NCBI GenBank assembly: GCA_021234155.1
Contig: JAJEKV010000017.1
Location: forward strand, 10,111,525-10,175,524
Origin: Isoetes taiwanensis
Taxonomy: Eukaryota > Streptophyta > Lycopodiopsida > Isoetales > Isoetaceae
Direction of reading: 5' to 3'
Length of the DNA: 64,000 nt
Under the pieces are notes generated by a model. That model saw only the letters and a program-made list of their open reading frames with translations. It had not been told where the DNA came from and ran no database searches. A program made the position numbers and the translations under genes. Shown one piece after another: positions 1 through 10,819 of the stretch. The first letter of the stretch is position 1. Each line of letters starts with the position of its first letter.

Positions 1-575
1 GCATTAGTAGCTGCTTTAGAGGTAATTCTATGAGCCCAAAGAGCATCATATAATTTCAAGTGCCAATCCCTTTGGTTTTGGCAAATTGTTTTCTGCAAAA
101 TACCCTTAAGCACTTTGTTAGTAGACTCAGCTTGGCCATTTCCTTGAGGATAATAGGCTGAGCTTTTCACATGCTTGATCTTGAGGCTTGAAACAAGGAA
201 ATTAATCACCTCATTAATAAAAGTAGAGCCTCTATCAGTCAAAATTTTAAAGGGAATGCCAAACCTAGAGCAAATATTCTCATGCAAAAATCTAGCAGTA
301 GTATGGGCATTTGCTTTCCTGTAAGGGTGCTGCTTCTGACCACTTAGTGAACAGATCTCAGAGCTACAACAATGTATTCATCTTCGGGCTGAGGATGGAG
401 GATTGATAGGGCCAACATAGTCCAATCCCCAAACTTGAAATGGGCGGGGAGACAATTCCTCAGAAGAGGAGCGGGGATGCAAGATTCTTTTGCCAAAGAT
501 CTGGCATTGATGACAAGTCTTTATAACATCATAACAATCTTTAAATAAATGAGGCCAAAAGTAACCAGACCTCAA
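1..575 (-). pseudogene. Integrase of copy A (zinc end and catalytic core, truncated by window edge)
   Basis: The segment 378-575 carries the end of the HHCC zinc-binding region (CHQCQ, after GYFWPHLFKDC) and the start of the core (WGLDYVGP). After a frame break near 340-378 the minus strand is open again to base 1. There it shows the second catalytic aspartate in LTDRGSTF and the glutamate region in YYPQGNGQAES. The first histidine of the zinc site is in the neighbouring frame at about 590-640. Copy C has the matching region at 41656-42740. The protein would insert the element cDNA into the host genome. The C-terminal part is beyond the window, so the presence of a chromodomain cannot be judged here; copy C shows none after its integrase end. 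Confidence 0.85.
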
Positions 576-1062
576 TATTTTCTTGGCAGTTGTGTCTGCT
601 GCAAAATGACCACCACAAACACCTTTGTGATTTTTTCAAAGAAGTACCGGGCAGCTTCATCTTCATCAACACACCTTAAAAGTACACCATCCCTGTTTAC
701 CTTGCACAAAATGTCACCAACCAAGGAGTAAGTCAGACATTTTAACTTAAACTTGTAAGCTTGGCTTTTTGAAAATTCAGAAGGTATCTCTTGATACTGA
801 AGGAATCTCCTAATAGGTTGTTGCCAACCTTGAGCTTGTATATCTGACAAGTCCTGCTCATTTACAACAAGGTTAGTCATTTCTTCTTCTTGTACAACCT
901 CCTCATGTTCAAAGTAGGCAGCAGGTAAGTATAAACTTGGGTTGTTCAATACATGAATGACCTTTACCTTTAAATCATAAGATTGGAGCCTACAAGCCCA
1001 TCTATGAAGCTTGGGTTTTTCTAATTTCTTACCATACAAAAAAGGCTTGGGGTTCTGCTACA
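572..1062 (-). pseudogene. Linker between RNase H and integrase of copy A
   Basis: The 155-codon open frame starts with the tail of the Ty3 RNase H block (HRWACRLQSYDLKV, matched by CRWACKIQDYNLKV in copy C). It continues through an acidic spacer to the region just before integrase (LVGDILCKVNRDGVLLRCVD, matched by GEVLCKIDQSGVLLRCVD in copy C). Conservation of these two blocks between two independent copies shows that this was coding sequence. The frame is lost at about 590, inside the integrase zinc region. In-frame stops at about 1040-1060 separate it from the RT frame. No separate enzymatic activity is expected. Confidence 0.75.
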
Positions 1063-1063
1063 T

Positions 1064-2683
1064 CTAGATAGTGGCTTGGGATTTTTGTAGAAGATGTCCC
1101 TGTCTTTCTATCAAAAAGATGAGAGCAGCAGCACTCCTTTCTACCTTAGCATACCTCTCTTCAGTTTGAGACCATTGTTTGCTTGCAAAAGCAATGGGGT
1201 GCCTATCCTGCAAAATGGCAACTCCAGCAGCCTTTTTAGTAATGGTTATATAAACTTTAAATGGTAACGAAAGGTCTGGAGTTTTTAAAAGTGTAGAATG
1301 GCAAATAGCCTCTATGATCTGCAAAAAAGCCCTTTCACACTCATTAGTCCAAACAACAGGCCTATATTTACTTTCTCTTTTACTAACTTGGCCTATTCTA
1401 GTCAATTTAGAGATGGGACTAATAAGGTGAGAGAAATTAGGCACATACACCCTTAAGAAAGAAGTCATTCCCATAAATCCCTTGACCTCTTTAATTGTCC
1501 TGGGTGTTTGAAGCTTTTTTAGAGCTATGATCTTCTCTTCAGCTACTTGAAGGCCTTGAGCAGAAACCTCATGACCTAAAAGCTGGCCTTTGGATGCCAA
1601 AAAGATGCACTTCTTTGGATTTAGATTAACTCCCGTCTGTCTGCACAATGTAAATATCCTTGTTAGCTCTGAAATATGAACATTTGTATCAGTACCTAGG
1701 CATAAATCATCAAGATAGACTCTGAATTGCTCATGAGTCATGCTTGCAAAGACAGTATCCATAGCTCTCTGAAATGTAGCAGGGGCATTCATTAATCCAA
1801 AAGGCATCCTTTTCATTGCATAAGTGCCCCATGGAGTAATGAAGGATGTCTTTGGCTGATCCTCCTTTTTGATGCTAATCTGATTAAAACCAGAGAAACC
1901 ATCCAAAAATGAGTACATAGACTTGCCAGCCACTGCATAAAGAATTTCTTCCAAAAAAGGCAAAGGGTAACAATCTTTAATAGTAGCTTTATTTAGATCT
2001 CTATAATCCACACATATTCTTAGAGAACCATTCTTTTTTAGAACTGGAACAATACAAGAAACCCAAGAAGGGTTCACAATGTCAACTATCAAACCTGACT
2101 CCTGCATTTTGAATAATTCCTGCTTGATAAGATCTAAAAGTGAGGAATTAATCCTTCTCAATCTCTGCATAACAGGTTTAGTATCTTCACGAACTTTTAT
2201 CTCAAACTCACAAATGCTTCTATCAACCCCTTTCAACTCTGAATATTCCCATGCAAAAACATCCACCCAATCTTCAAAGTACTTAACCATTTTACCTTTG
2301 CATTCCTCTTCATATAGATCTCCCATTTGCAAAGTTCTGGACATACCTCCCTTATGCACTTCAAGCTCTTTGTGTGATTCCTCTTGTGCTAGGTTGATGG
2401 TCAAGATAGGATGAAATTGAGAGAGCCCATCTTCATCTAGAACATCTTCCTTGATAGCTCCCTCAGATAGATACTCTAAGAGTGTCTTCCTGCACAAAGA
2501 ATCAGCCTCAAAGTTTTTGGACTTTGGAATATGATAAATCTCCCAATGATCAAAAAAAGTTAGCAATTCTCGAGCTTGTGTGTTCAGATCCTCCATATCT
2601 TGATGCTTTGTTTGGTATTCTCCCAAAATCTGTTTGCAAACGAGTTGTGAGTCTCCATAGATAACAATATAGGAAATATTCAT
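1064..2683 (-). pseudogene. Reverse transcriptase with second half of archaeal-type RNase H (front) and degenerate Ty3 RNase H (rear), copy A
   Basis: The frame opens inside the archaeal-type RNase H. IYGDSQLV gives the third acidic residue and NFEADSLC the fourth, separated by the ARELLTFF helix. The RT follows: LKKNGSLRICVDYRDLN, LDGFSGFNQI, FGLMNAPATFQ and the catalytic YLDDLCLGTD, then the thumb and connection (KKCIFLASKGQLLGHEV). The last ~100 residues are the Ty3 RNase H. Its first aspartate site reads VYITITKKAAG, where related elements have a TDAS-like motif, so the catalytic Asp is missing. The HPIAFASKQW and YAKVERSAAAL blocks remain. The frame breaks at about 1060 with stops where the third aspartate should be. 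RT itself looks intact, but the polyprotein is interrupted at both ends. Confidence 0.88.
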
Positions 2684-2689
2684 GAACCT

Positions 2690-4091
2690 TGCTTCTCAGA
2701 GGGCCTGCAATGAGGGCCCTATACTCTGCTGCATTAGAAGAAATATTAGGATGAATTCTCCCTATCTTAGTCATGAGCTTAAGATCTGCATCCTTCAGAA
2801 TAGCAGCAGAAGAAGCAATCCCTAATTTTTTAGACATACCTCCATCAAACCAAAGGTAGGCCTTGTTTTCTTTTGGATCAGAGAACTCTACATGAGCAAA
2901 GTTGATAACTTCTTCACTCATATCAACATCTAGACCTAAACTGTAAACTCCTAGCTCCTCTTCCTGCAATATATCCACATCTATGAACCTAATATTAGCA
3001 GAGGGGTCAGTTTTGTTTACCAATTTCATGGAAGTTGCTCCATTTGAAATAGTGCAAATGCCTTCAGACCATATAGGCCTAGCATCTACTGTTTTCATCC
3101 ACCTTCTTCCCAATAATAAATCATAGATGTTAGCATGGTTAACATTTTCAAAATCAACAACCACAAATGTAGCTAAAACAATGATTCCTCCTGTATTAAC
3201 AGACACATTCCTCACCACTCCTTTTGGTACTACCTTAGCATTGGAAAAGGATTTTAGAACAATAGAGGTATTGTCTTCTACCTTGAGATTCAGTGTTTTC
3301 ATAACATGATAAGGCATGACATTTAGAGAATAACCTCCATCCAGCAAGACCTTATCTAAATGGGAAGTACCTATAGTAGCACTACAAGTAAAAGCACCTA
3401 GATCTTCAGTGTGCTCAGGTAAGGCTACAGAAATGTTGTTGCAAGTCTCTGCAGCAATTTCTTCAACATTTTGGGTATTCTTGATAAACTTTTCCCTGTA
3501 TGATGGCGCAATCCTCAATAGAGTTAGTAAGTCTACAGTAACCTTGGAGTTTTTCATAAGCAATTCAAATTCATCAAGCTCAGAATCTTTCTGTTTATAC
3601 CTTTGAGCAGGGGGAGGGGCTATATTCTGGGGATTTGGCTGAAATGTTACCTTAGGAGTTGTAATTGGTGGAACAGAACTTGCAGAGGTACCTGAATGGA
3701 GCCTAGCACGTGTTTGCACAACCATAACATCTTGTTCTTCTTGCTCTTCTGCACAGGTCTCAATAAAACTAACATTTGACACCTGTTTACCTTTTTCTTG
3801 CTTTGCAAGGTAATTCTTGACACTGCAGAACTTCTCCTCATGACCTATCTCTTTACAAAAAGAACAAACAGGACATTCTCTACCAAAATGGCCCCTTTTG
3901 TGGCATTTAGGACAAGATCTTGCAAAGCAATTTTCAGCCCTATGATAGGGCTTACCACAGTTTGTACATTCAGGTATGGTAGAGCTAGAAGAAAGAGCAT
4001 TGTTACTATTTTTTAACTCCATGAGTTGTTTGGTAACTTCTAGAAGAGCTTCAGATACCTTACTTATCTCAGATTTCATTTTAAAAACCAC
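2690..4091 (-). pseudogene. Gag C-terminus with three CCHC knuckles, aspartic protease and first half of archaeal-type RNase H, copy A
   Basis: Residues ~40-110 hold three consecutive CX2CX4HX4C knuckles (CTNCGKPYHRAENC, CPKCHKRGHFGREC, CSFCKEIGHEEKFC). The protease follows. Its active-site loop reads LLDGGYSLNVMP, with Gly in place of the usual Ser/Thr after the Asp; copy C also has DGG, so this is a family trait. The flap/C-terminal block is IYDLLLGRRWM. After an acidic linker the archaeal-type RNase H starts: LWFDGGMSKK gives the first Asp and NAAEYRALIAG the Glu. The reading frame is then lost near 2690 and continues in the 1064-2683 frame, so one indel splits the RNase H. The open frame runs on to 2550 but those residues are out of frame. 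Confidence 0.88.
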
Positions 4092-4910
4092 GAGGGTCTA
4101 ACTCTTCGACTTTTGGCTTCTTCTTTTTCCTTCGAACTGCATACACGGGGACAAAGATTAGCATAATGTAACTCTGCTTCGATATCATGATGAGGAGGGT
4201 AGAATGGATCTCTGACTTCTTCATCAGGCAAATAGCTTAGCATTTCTACTAAATCTACAGCCTTTACAAATGTCTTATGGATAGAATCTAGCTCACCAAA
4301 CTTTTGAAGTTTTAATAACTTCCTATAGATCTTAGGCACGGACATCAAACCTCCGATAAAGGAAGCAACCCGGATGCAAAGTTGGGTGGGAAACATGGTT
4401 CCTATTACACACGAGATAAGAGTTAAATCTTTCCACATATCTTGTTTCACACTTTCACCGATTTAATAGAAAAGGAATTGAGCTCAAAAACAAGATCCGG
4501 GGTGAAGTAGTCTTACCAAACCTTGACAGAAATCTTTGTTCCAATTCATCCCACTTAGTACCTATTGACAGTTCAAAATCCAACCAGGACCTGGCCTCAT
4601 CACCTTTCATGCATTTGGCAAACTCAGCAAACCTGGTACCTTTCTTCTTTCCATGCTCCTCATAATATTCTTCAAAAGTCTTCAAGAAATGGTTAGCATT
4701 AATGGAAGAATCATAACAAGGGAAGAAAGCAGTACTGAGAAGCTCAAAATGATAAGGAGCTTGTGGAGGAAAAGGCAAAGTAGAAACATTTGTAACATTT
4801 GTGGTGGAACTGGTAGCCACTTTCATGCTTACCCCTACTAAATCTGGTTGACCTGTTACCTCAGATGGTCCAGCAGGCTCAGCAGGCTCAGCAGACTTTC
4901 TTGGTGCCAT
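4076..4910 (-). pseudogene. Gag N-terminal and core region, copy A
   Basis: The likely start is the ATG at 4910 (MAPRKSAEPAEP). The matching start in copy C is MAPRGRNEQQ and in copy B MASRRNNG. The first ~60 residues are low-complexity. The core has the retrotransposon gag block INANHFLKTFEEYYEEHGKKKG, then GDEARSWLDFE and LEQRFLSRFGK, conserved in all three copies. A frameshift at about 4450 moves the rest of the core (CIRVASFIGGLMSVPKIYRK, matched by LYFVAAFIKGLSPRPKVHRK in copy C) into the 4076-4450 frame. This then overlaps the knuckle frame. Gag would form the particle that packages element RNA. Confidence 0.82.
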
Positions 4911-5046
4911 GGAGTTCAACTTCCAGGTGAATATCTCGGTAGAACCTCTAAAATGTTAGCCTAAAACCTGGAACTTTAGTCTAACCTCAAAGGAAGCTCA
5001 AACAAAGTGGTTAGAACCTCCAGATCACTTAGGGTGATCAATCCTT

Positions 5047-6357
5047 GTCATATGAAACAAGAAAAGTCATTTTGAAGTGCTAGTTTTTTCAAAATCACTA
5101 GAATCCCTGAAACTGAAAAAACTGTCAGAGCAAAATCTGACCTTGCAGACACACCTTGTAGGATTTTTGAGATCTGATTGGTGGTATAGATGGTCAACAA
5201 GTAGAGGAAATTTGTGGTGAAAATTTGGCTTGATTTGAATAAAGGAGGGTCAAGGAAATCAAGGTCAAAGTCAGGTCAAAAGGTTGGCCAGTGCCAAAAC
5301 AGAGAGCCAAAATTTGCAGATGGAGTCTGGTAGGGAATTTTGAGTTGGGATTTGTGCAGGCAGCTTCAGAATAGCCTCTAGATCACGTGCATAAGGTCTA
5401 AATAGCAAAAAGATATTTTAGTTTTTCTATAAGTAGCCAAAGCCTCAAGAAAAGAACCAACTCTGCAACAGTTATGAAAAAAAGTCTTTTTATATGTTTT
5501 CTCTGAATGTATAGGTTTCTAGGATTTTTATGAGGATGAAATACAACTACCTGAAGAGGATATAACTCTGAATAAATATTCTTGGCTTTATTCTTAGTTT
5601 TTTAGCTTTAAAAGATCAATGCAGAATTACAAAAAATGGATGTACAACGATGACAAAAATTTTCCAGGCAAAAACCATGCATTATAGCAATGTGATACAG
5701 AAAATTTGATAGTGTCCACAGGGTATTACCAAAGTTTAAAAAATGATAGTGCTTGAGAGCAAATTCCAGGTCTAGAGAGTCTCAAAACTACCAATGAAGC
5801 CAAATGATTATTTGAGTTGTAGTTGAATGTGCCTCAATGTCGAACAAGTCACAACGGGTCAGATCTTCAATTTCGACAGAGCAGAGCAAAATCTGAGTAG
5901 AGCAGAGTAAGATAATATCAAAATATTTAAGGCGCCAAGATCACAGAGGTCTATCTCTGAGGGGACGTGTTGATTTGATCTGTATTGCTGGCTTAAGAAC
6001 CGTTCTTCCCACAACCTAGCTCGGCCGAGTGATTTAAGGCCAAATTTGAGCAATTTCTCTTGGATCAAGTGCCACAGAGGATCCCCAAGGTCTCGGAAAA
6101 GGTTCAGGAGATAATTTCGGGTGAAAATTGGCGGGCTTCAATCAAATTTAGGCACGAATTGGCCGGATTTAGCAGTCTCCCCTATTTTTTAGGGTTCATC
6201 GAAAAATTCTAAAGGGTTATATATCCCACAGGCTGAAATGGTTTTGGAGGCTTAGGTATATAACGAATGATGCTGACGTATTTAATAAACTTGCGTGCCA
6301 CGCAGAGGGGACTACCAGCCCGTGTCTGGCCCCCACGCCCTGCTGCCACGTGGAAAT
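5047..6357 (-). repeat. 5' LTR of copy A, promoter-distal part (split LTR, part 1)
   Basis: This region continues at 19546-20585 beyond the inserted chromovirus. Three points support an LTR. The start near 5047 (TGTCATATGAAACAAG) resembles the copy-C LTR start. The stretch at 6220-6260 (ATCCCACAG then a GGTATATAA-like run) corresponds in order and spacing to 39330-39385 in the copy-C LTR. The far end at 20585 matches the copy-C LTR end. No coding region is present; short open frames at 5859-6068 and 6209-6490 are not supported. The exact inner boundary is uncertain by tens of bases. The leader 4911-5046 contains CTGGAGGTTCTAA, partly shared by the three family-1 copies and a weak primer-binding candidate. 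Confidence 0.6.
6353..6357. repeat. Target-site duplication GAAAT (left copy)
   Basis: GAAAT immediately precedes the TGTGACG end of the left LTR and is repeated right after the CGTCACA end of the right LTR (19541-19545). A 5-bp direct duplication is what Ty3-type integrases produce. It proves that the two LTRs belong to one insertion event. Confidence 0.9.
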
Positions 6358-7982
6358 TGTGACGCTCCCTGCTAAACGTATGGCGCCCGGCCGTACACTC
6401 GGCAGGAAATCCCCCATCCGGCTCAACAACCGCATGGGCCCTTCGTCTACCCCGCACTCTGAGGGGACCCCTAGTGCGGGAAGGGAACACGAAGGTGTCT
6501 TGCGCGCCCTTCCCCTATGGGCTCCTATAACAGCGGAAGCGATAACACGTCATAACTAGCATCAACATATACAAATACTACCTCGAAGGGTAGTGCATCA
6601 CACATAATCCGATGCAAAGATGATAATCACGAACCATAAAACATGAGAGCTCCTACCCCGGCTCAGACTCGTAAGGAGGATGACTGACCGGCTAGGCCTC
6701 AAGATAGAGCAGACCGAGTCATGGCAATGGCGAGGGCTGGCATAGAACAATGGCTAGGGTTGACCACTCCATCCGCCCCTCCTGTGCATACTTTGCAGAT
6801 GGGCTAAATCAGGCTCTGACAGGACTCTAGCCTTCCGGATACGCAATCCCATGGCATCACCCATCGGGACTACTCCAGGTTGCATCTCCCTGGTCCGATG
6901 AGGCAGGAAGGGTTGCATCTCCCCTTCCCATGGTCTAGAGGTGCCGTGGGCGGCTAGAGAATCGTGGCGACACACGATTCGTACCCGACTGAACCCCCCA
7001 AAACGAGAGCCAAGCTGACACTTGCAGCTCTCGAGAGGCAGGGCGACACCATTGCCCCAGGAGGTGTCGGACCCATGCTCGGCCCACACGAAGTGACCGA
7101 CCATAAGCCTAGCCCACTATGGGATCCCCCGAAGCCCCCACTCGGCAGGGATCCTTCCTCCACTTTCCCTCTAGCCCCGTTGTATGGTGCTGAGTCATAT
7201 CATAGCCTCAATAGCCTGGTGGGCTCCTATGCACAGGCCGCAACTAATAGGAACTAAGGGATCTACTCTAGGAGCATACTACATATGGCCCTAGGTCTCT
7301 ACCCCCCTTCCCAATACAAGAGGAGCAAACATGATCAACCAACATCACATAATCATCACATCATGAGAATAATCATAAGAAGAACATCTTAACCTAATCA
7401 TACAAATCTAACTAATGGTTAGGGTTCATTGATTAGGGTTCAAGATGTTGAATACGGGTTCTAGGATGGCCAAATGCTTATGAATGCTAATTCCAGATAA
7501 GCTATCATAACTACTATCCTACATACCTGCTCCTGAAGCTCTCCCTCCAGATCCGTGTGCCTCCATAGTCTTCGACTCACGAGATGCTGCTCCTACTCCA
7601 AGAACGAGTCTACCCTGCTGGGGCTGCTGCACCAGCCTATGCCACAACAAACGATGTTCGAAACGGGGTTTCGAACGAGTAGGTGAGTCTCTGGGTGCTA
7701 GGGCTGGAAAGAGGCCTAGGGTTAGGGTTTAGGCCTATATAAGTTAGGTCCACCTAGGATGCCACGTGGCACCAATCGGATGAGTCCTGTGTGGCGGGTG
7801 CCCCAATGGGTTGAGGCCACGTGGATAATGGTCTAACCCATGGTTGGCTAAGTTATGTGAATAACTTGGCCATGCCCCCTAGTGCCACAACCTATGGTAT
7901 ACAAGGCTATGAAGATAGACTTGTATAGTGACGGATCCAGGAATATACGTATTTATGGCGTATATTCCCCTGGACCGTCACA
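6358..7982 (-). repeat. 3' LTR of the H3-encoding chromovirus
   Basis: It is about 1.63 kb and nearly collinear with 17904-19540. Differences are mostly short indels and CG/GG-rich changes, plus a ~40-bp difference near 7466-7490 versus 19003-19040. Near the U3 end are two CACGTG cores (about 7762 and 7822), a TATA-like CCTATATAAG (7732-7741) and AAACCCTAA-type telo-boxes on the minus strand next to it. Open frames inside (6754-7257) are not genes. An LTR of the same broad type, in the opposite direction, lies at 28352-29918; both share a block reading TATTGGGAAGGGGGG. Confidence 0.93.
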
Positions 7983-7997
7983 TTCTCCCCCCCTTAG
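7983..7997 (-). other. Polypurine tract
   Basis: On the minus strand this reads as a run of A and G with seven or more consecutive G, ending directly at the TGTGACG start of the 3' LTR. It is the primer for plus-strand DNA synthesis in LTR retrotransposons. Position and composition are exactly as expected. Confidence 0.85.
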
Positions 7998-8847
7998 GAC
8001 AATGCTGTCCTCAGCATTGCGCTAAGGTGACGAACCTACCTTATGTCTGCAAAACAACAACATAACACAACCTTTAGTTTACTTTAGCAATCAAGTTTTT
8101 TATTAGTTAAAGGTCAAAATTTAGGCTATATTTATACTTATACAAAATTACATAGCCTTAACACTGTTATTTCTTATAATAATTCAAAATACTATTATAA
8201 GAGTTATTAGGGTTCATAATCTAAATTATGGCTCCCCCTATCTTCTAAATGCTTGGCTCCTCGTTGAAGTCCTCCTTCTACTTGCCTGCAAAAGGAGCAC
8301 ATTACGTTAGTTTAGTTAATAATTTGTGGTTTTAGGGGACCACCCCCCTTACCTCCTTGAGCCGAACTACTGGCTCAAGGTTGTCCTACTACCTTGCCCA
8401 AGATCATGGCCCTTTCGGATTTGAGCTTAGGGATCATTTAAGATGCTCCCATCATTGCCCATGATCGAGTGCTACCTTGTACACGATCCCCCGGATCGAG
8501 TACACCCCAGTGCATCATGCCCCGAGGGTTTCAGCTAGGGAACGTCTCGCGATCCCATCATCGCAAGATGATCACTTTAACCTTCACCATGACCCTCCTA
8601 CGGCCCGGTGTGCATTACCCGCATCGTGGCATAGAGATCATCCGATCGATGTCCCATCATCGCCCACCATGCCTCATTCCTCACTCACATGACCCTAATG
8701 GTCATGCACCTCTCTTGGTGCGTGTGGCCTAGAGAATGCCCTAAAGGCGTATCCCATCATCGCCCACCACGATCCAAGGTTACGGCACATGCACCCTACT
8801 AACTAGAATGCATGCGCCCGGGCTTAAAGGCTAACTAACAACACTAG
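7998..8847 (-). other. 3' untranslated region of the chromovirus
   Basis: About 850 bases lie between the chromodomain end and the polypurine tract. The left part is AT-rich; 8340-8820 is CG- and CATCG-rich with several short repeats of a CCCATCATCGCCCACCA-like motif (about 8652 and 8751). Open frames on the plus strand here (8469-8732) look like chance. No recognised gene was found. Confidence 0.6.
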
Positions 8848-9060
8848 CTAAACCACGGCAAGTCGGGGTCGACCACGTCGGAGGCGACTTCGCCCATCAA
8901 ACTCCTTCATAAACTCGGGTATTGCTTCTCCAAATCTTGCTTCAATACCCATGTCGCATCCCTCCGGGTAAGTGCTTCCACTTAACCAAATATTGGAGGA
9001 ATTGAGACCTCCTAGTCTTCTTGAATGACTTATCAAGAAGTAACTCGAGGCACTATTTCT
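8848..9060 (-). pseudogene. Chromodomain at the integrase C-terminus
   Basis: Directly after the integrase tail the minus strand encodes, across two small frameshifts, a chromodomain: FKKTRRSQFLQYLVKWKHLP, then EDATWVL and LEKQYPSL in an adjacent frame. This is the classic order of strand residues, WK(H/N)LP, EDATWE-like turn and final helix. In chromoviruses this module follows integrase and is thought to direct insertion by binding methylated histone H3. Here it sits in an element that also encodes its own H3 tail, so reader and potential ligand are on the same transcript. The frame is broken after VPRVTS at about 9030 and again near 8970, so this copy is not functional as read. Confidence 0.8.
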
Positions 9061-10418
9061 ACTTGCTCCTCGGTCATTTCCAACAAAGTTGGAGTATCCA
9101 AAACCTCCTCAGGGTTAGGATTGTGCCTTTTTAATAAACTTACGTGGAAGACCTTGTGCACCTTGAGATGGGCTGGAAGATCCAACTTGTAGGCTTGAGA
9201 GCCCACTCTCTCCAAAATCTTGAACGGACCAGCCCACCTAGGGGCAAGCTTCTTGCAACTCCCAATCCATGGCTTGGCTTGCTTCGCCTTGATCTTCAAC
9301 CGGGCGCTATATCGCCTACCTTGAACTCTCTTACGGCCCTGTAGCTTGTCGGCTACACTCTTACGCCGACTTCTTCTTTGCCAATAAGTAACCCCTTACT
9401 TCTTCCACTAGCTGCTGCATATCCCCTAACATCTGCTGGGACACTTCTACCTTGGACACAGGATTGTGCGGTGTATCGGGGTTAAGCACTGGTACCCGTA
9501 ATTTACCATGAAAGGAGACATCTGAGATGACTCCTGCTTGGCACTGTTGTAGGCGAATTCCACCAAGTGGATGTACTCATCCCACTTGGACTGCTTGTTC
9601 CACACATAGCTTCGAAGCATGTCTTCAATGATCCGATTCGTCCTCTCCGTCTGGCCATCTGTTTGGGGATGATATGCCGTGCTCATGGAGAGCTTCGTCT
9701 GAATGGTGCTAAAGAGATCCTGCCAAAAGGCACTCATAAACTTAGAATCTCTATCCGATATTATCTCCCGAGGCATGCCATGGAGTCTGAAAATCTCCCT
9801 TACAAATAACTTGGCAGTATCTAATGCGGTGTCAGTAGTCTTGCAAGGCACAAAATGTGCCATCTTAGATAACTTATCTATGACAACCATCAATGCATCC
9901 TTGCCTCGAAGAGTTCTAGGGAGACCTGTGATGAAATCCATGCTTATGACCTCCCACTTTGCATTTGGCACCCCCAATGGCTCAAGAGCACCTGGAATCC
10001 GAAGTTGCTCCGCTTTGGTCTGCTGACATAACTGGCAATCCCGAATATATGCAGCTATCTGCCTCTTCATACCTGGCCAGAAGTAGCTACTTCGAATCTT
10101 GAAATAGGTCTTCATGAAGCCAGCATACCCTGCTATTGGGCTGTTATGTGTGTCATGAAGAATTAACTTCCTTACCCCTGAAGATTCGGGCACACACAAC
10201 TTATGCTTGTGATACAACAGGTTGCCTTCCTTCTTATAATGCTTGAAGGCTTCCCTCTCCTTATCTGTTCTGGCTTCCTTAGAAAGGCTTTCCCATACCT
10301 CCTTGAAGTCCACATCTGTTGGCAAGGACTCCTCAATCTTCTTGCCAAACTCACTCGAAAGAGTGGAAATCGCATTACAATGCGTCCTTGTCCGAAATGG
10401 TCTCCCCGGAGAGGGCAT
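9033..10418 (-). pseudogene. Integrase of the H3-encoding chromovirus
   Basis: The main frame (9447-10418) holds the HHCC region (HDTHNSPIAGYAGFMKTYF, then CQLCQQ) and the DDE core: SMDFITGLPRT, IISDRDSKFMSAFW and YHPQTDGQTERTNR. After a frame break at about 9300-9447, the 9033-9299 frame carries the GPF/Y module (RWAGPFKILE) and the conserved LDLPAHLKVHKVFHVSLLK stretch that precedes the chromodomain. All three catalytic acidic residues are present. The plus-strand fossil at 27985-28345 has the same GPF-to-LLK block. Function: integration of the cDNA. As it stands the C-terminal part is out of frame. Confidence 0.92.
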
Positions 10419-10819
10419 GCGCTCACGACATTAAGCTTACCGGGCTTATATATAATATCAAAATCATACTCCTCAAGGAATTCCATCCACCTCCTTTGCC
10501 TTAAGTTGAGGAGTGGGTGGGTGAAAAAAAAAAGATCTTGAAGGCTCGGTGATCGGTATCCAACTGAAACTTCCTTCCCATCGGATAATGCCTCCATATC
10601 CTCAATGCCCCGACAATGGCTAGCAGCTCGATCATGGGTTGGGTAGCGTTGCTTTCGGCGTCGTTCATCTTCTTCGAAGTCGTGGCGACTACCCTTCCTT
10701 CTTGCATCAAGGCGCCCTGTTGCTATCTTGCTTGCATCTGTTGCTACCAACTTATCTTTACTCGGATCCGGAGAACAAGCACCGGTCTTTGTTGTTAAAG
10801 GCCTCTTTAAGCTTCTCAA
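10172..10819 (-). pseudogene. RNase H region of the chromovirus
   Basis: Pieces of the Ty3 RNase H lie in alternating frames: LVATDASKIATG (first Asp) at about 10740, MIELLAIVGALRIWRHY (Glu) and QLDTDHRAF (third Asp) in 10501-10710, then LNLRQRRWMEFLEEYDFDI and the linker to integrase. All catalytic residues are visible, unlike family 1. At least two single-base indels break the frame, one in a run of ten or more A (plus-strand 10526-10536). A homopolymer there is also where a consensus error would be expected. Confidence 0.82.

Larger units (their letters stand above)
1..5046 (-). mobile_element. Ty3/gypsy retrotransposon family 1, copy A, internal region (3' end outside window)
   Basis: Read on the minus strand the order is gag, three CCHC knuckles, aspartic protease, archaeal-type RNase H, reverse transcriptase, Ty3-type RNase H and integrase; the integrase runs off the left edge. 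Each domain is recognised from motifs given in the entries below. The position of the archaeal-type RNase H before RT is unusual: in the plant Tat lineages I know, an extra RNase H sits between the RT/RNase H block and integrase. Copy C (41656-46939) is a more decayed member with the same order, and copy B (20586-21789) is a gag fragment. Frameshifts lie near 4450, 2690, 1060, 575 and 340-378, so this copy is probably not autonomous. The 5' LTR begins near 5047 and is interrupted at 6357 by the chromovirus. Confidence 0.9.

Noticed and set aside
7700-7740. Interstitial telomere repeat
   Set aside because: Only two or three TTAGGG-like units, repeated identically in both LTRs; better read as promoter telo-boxes.
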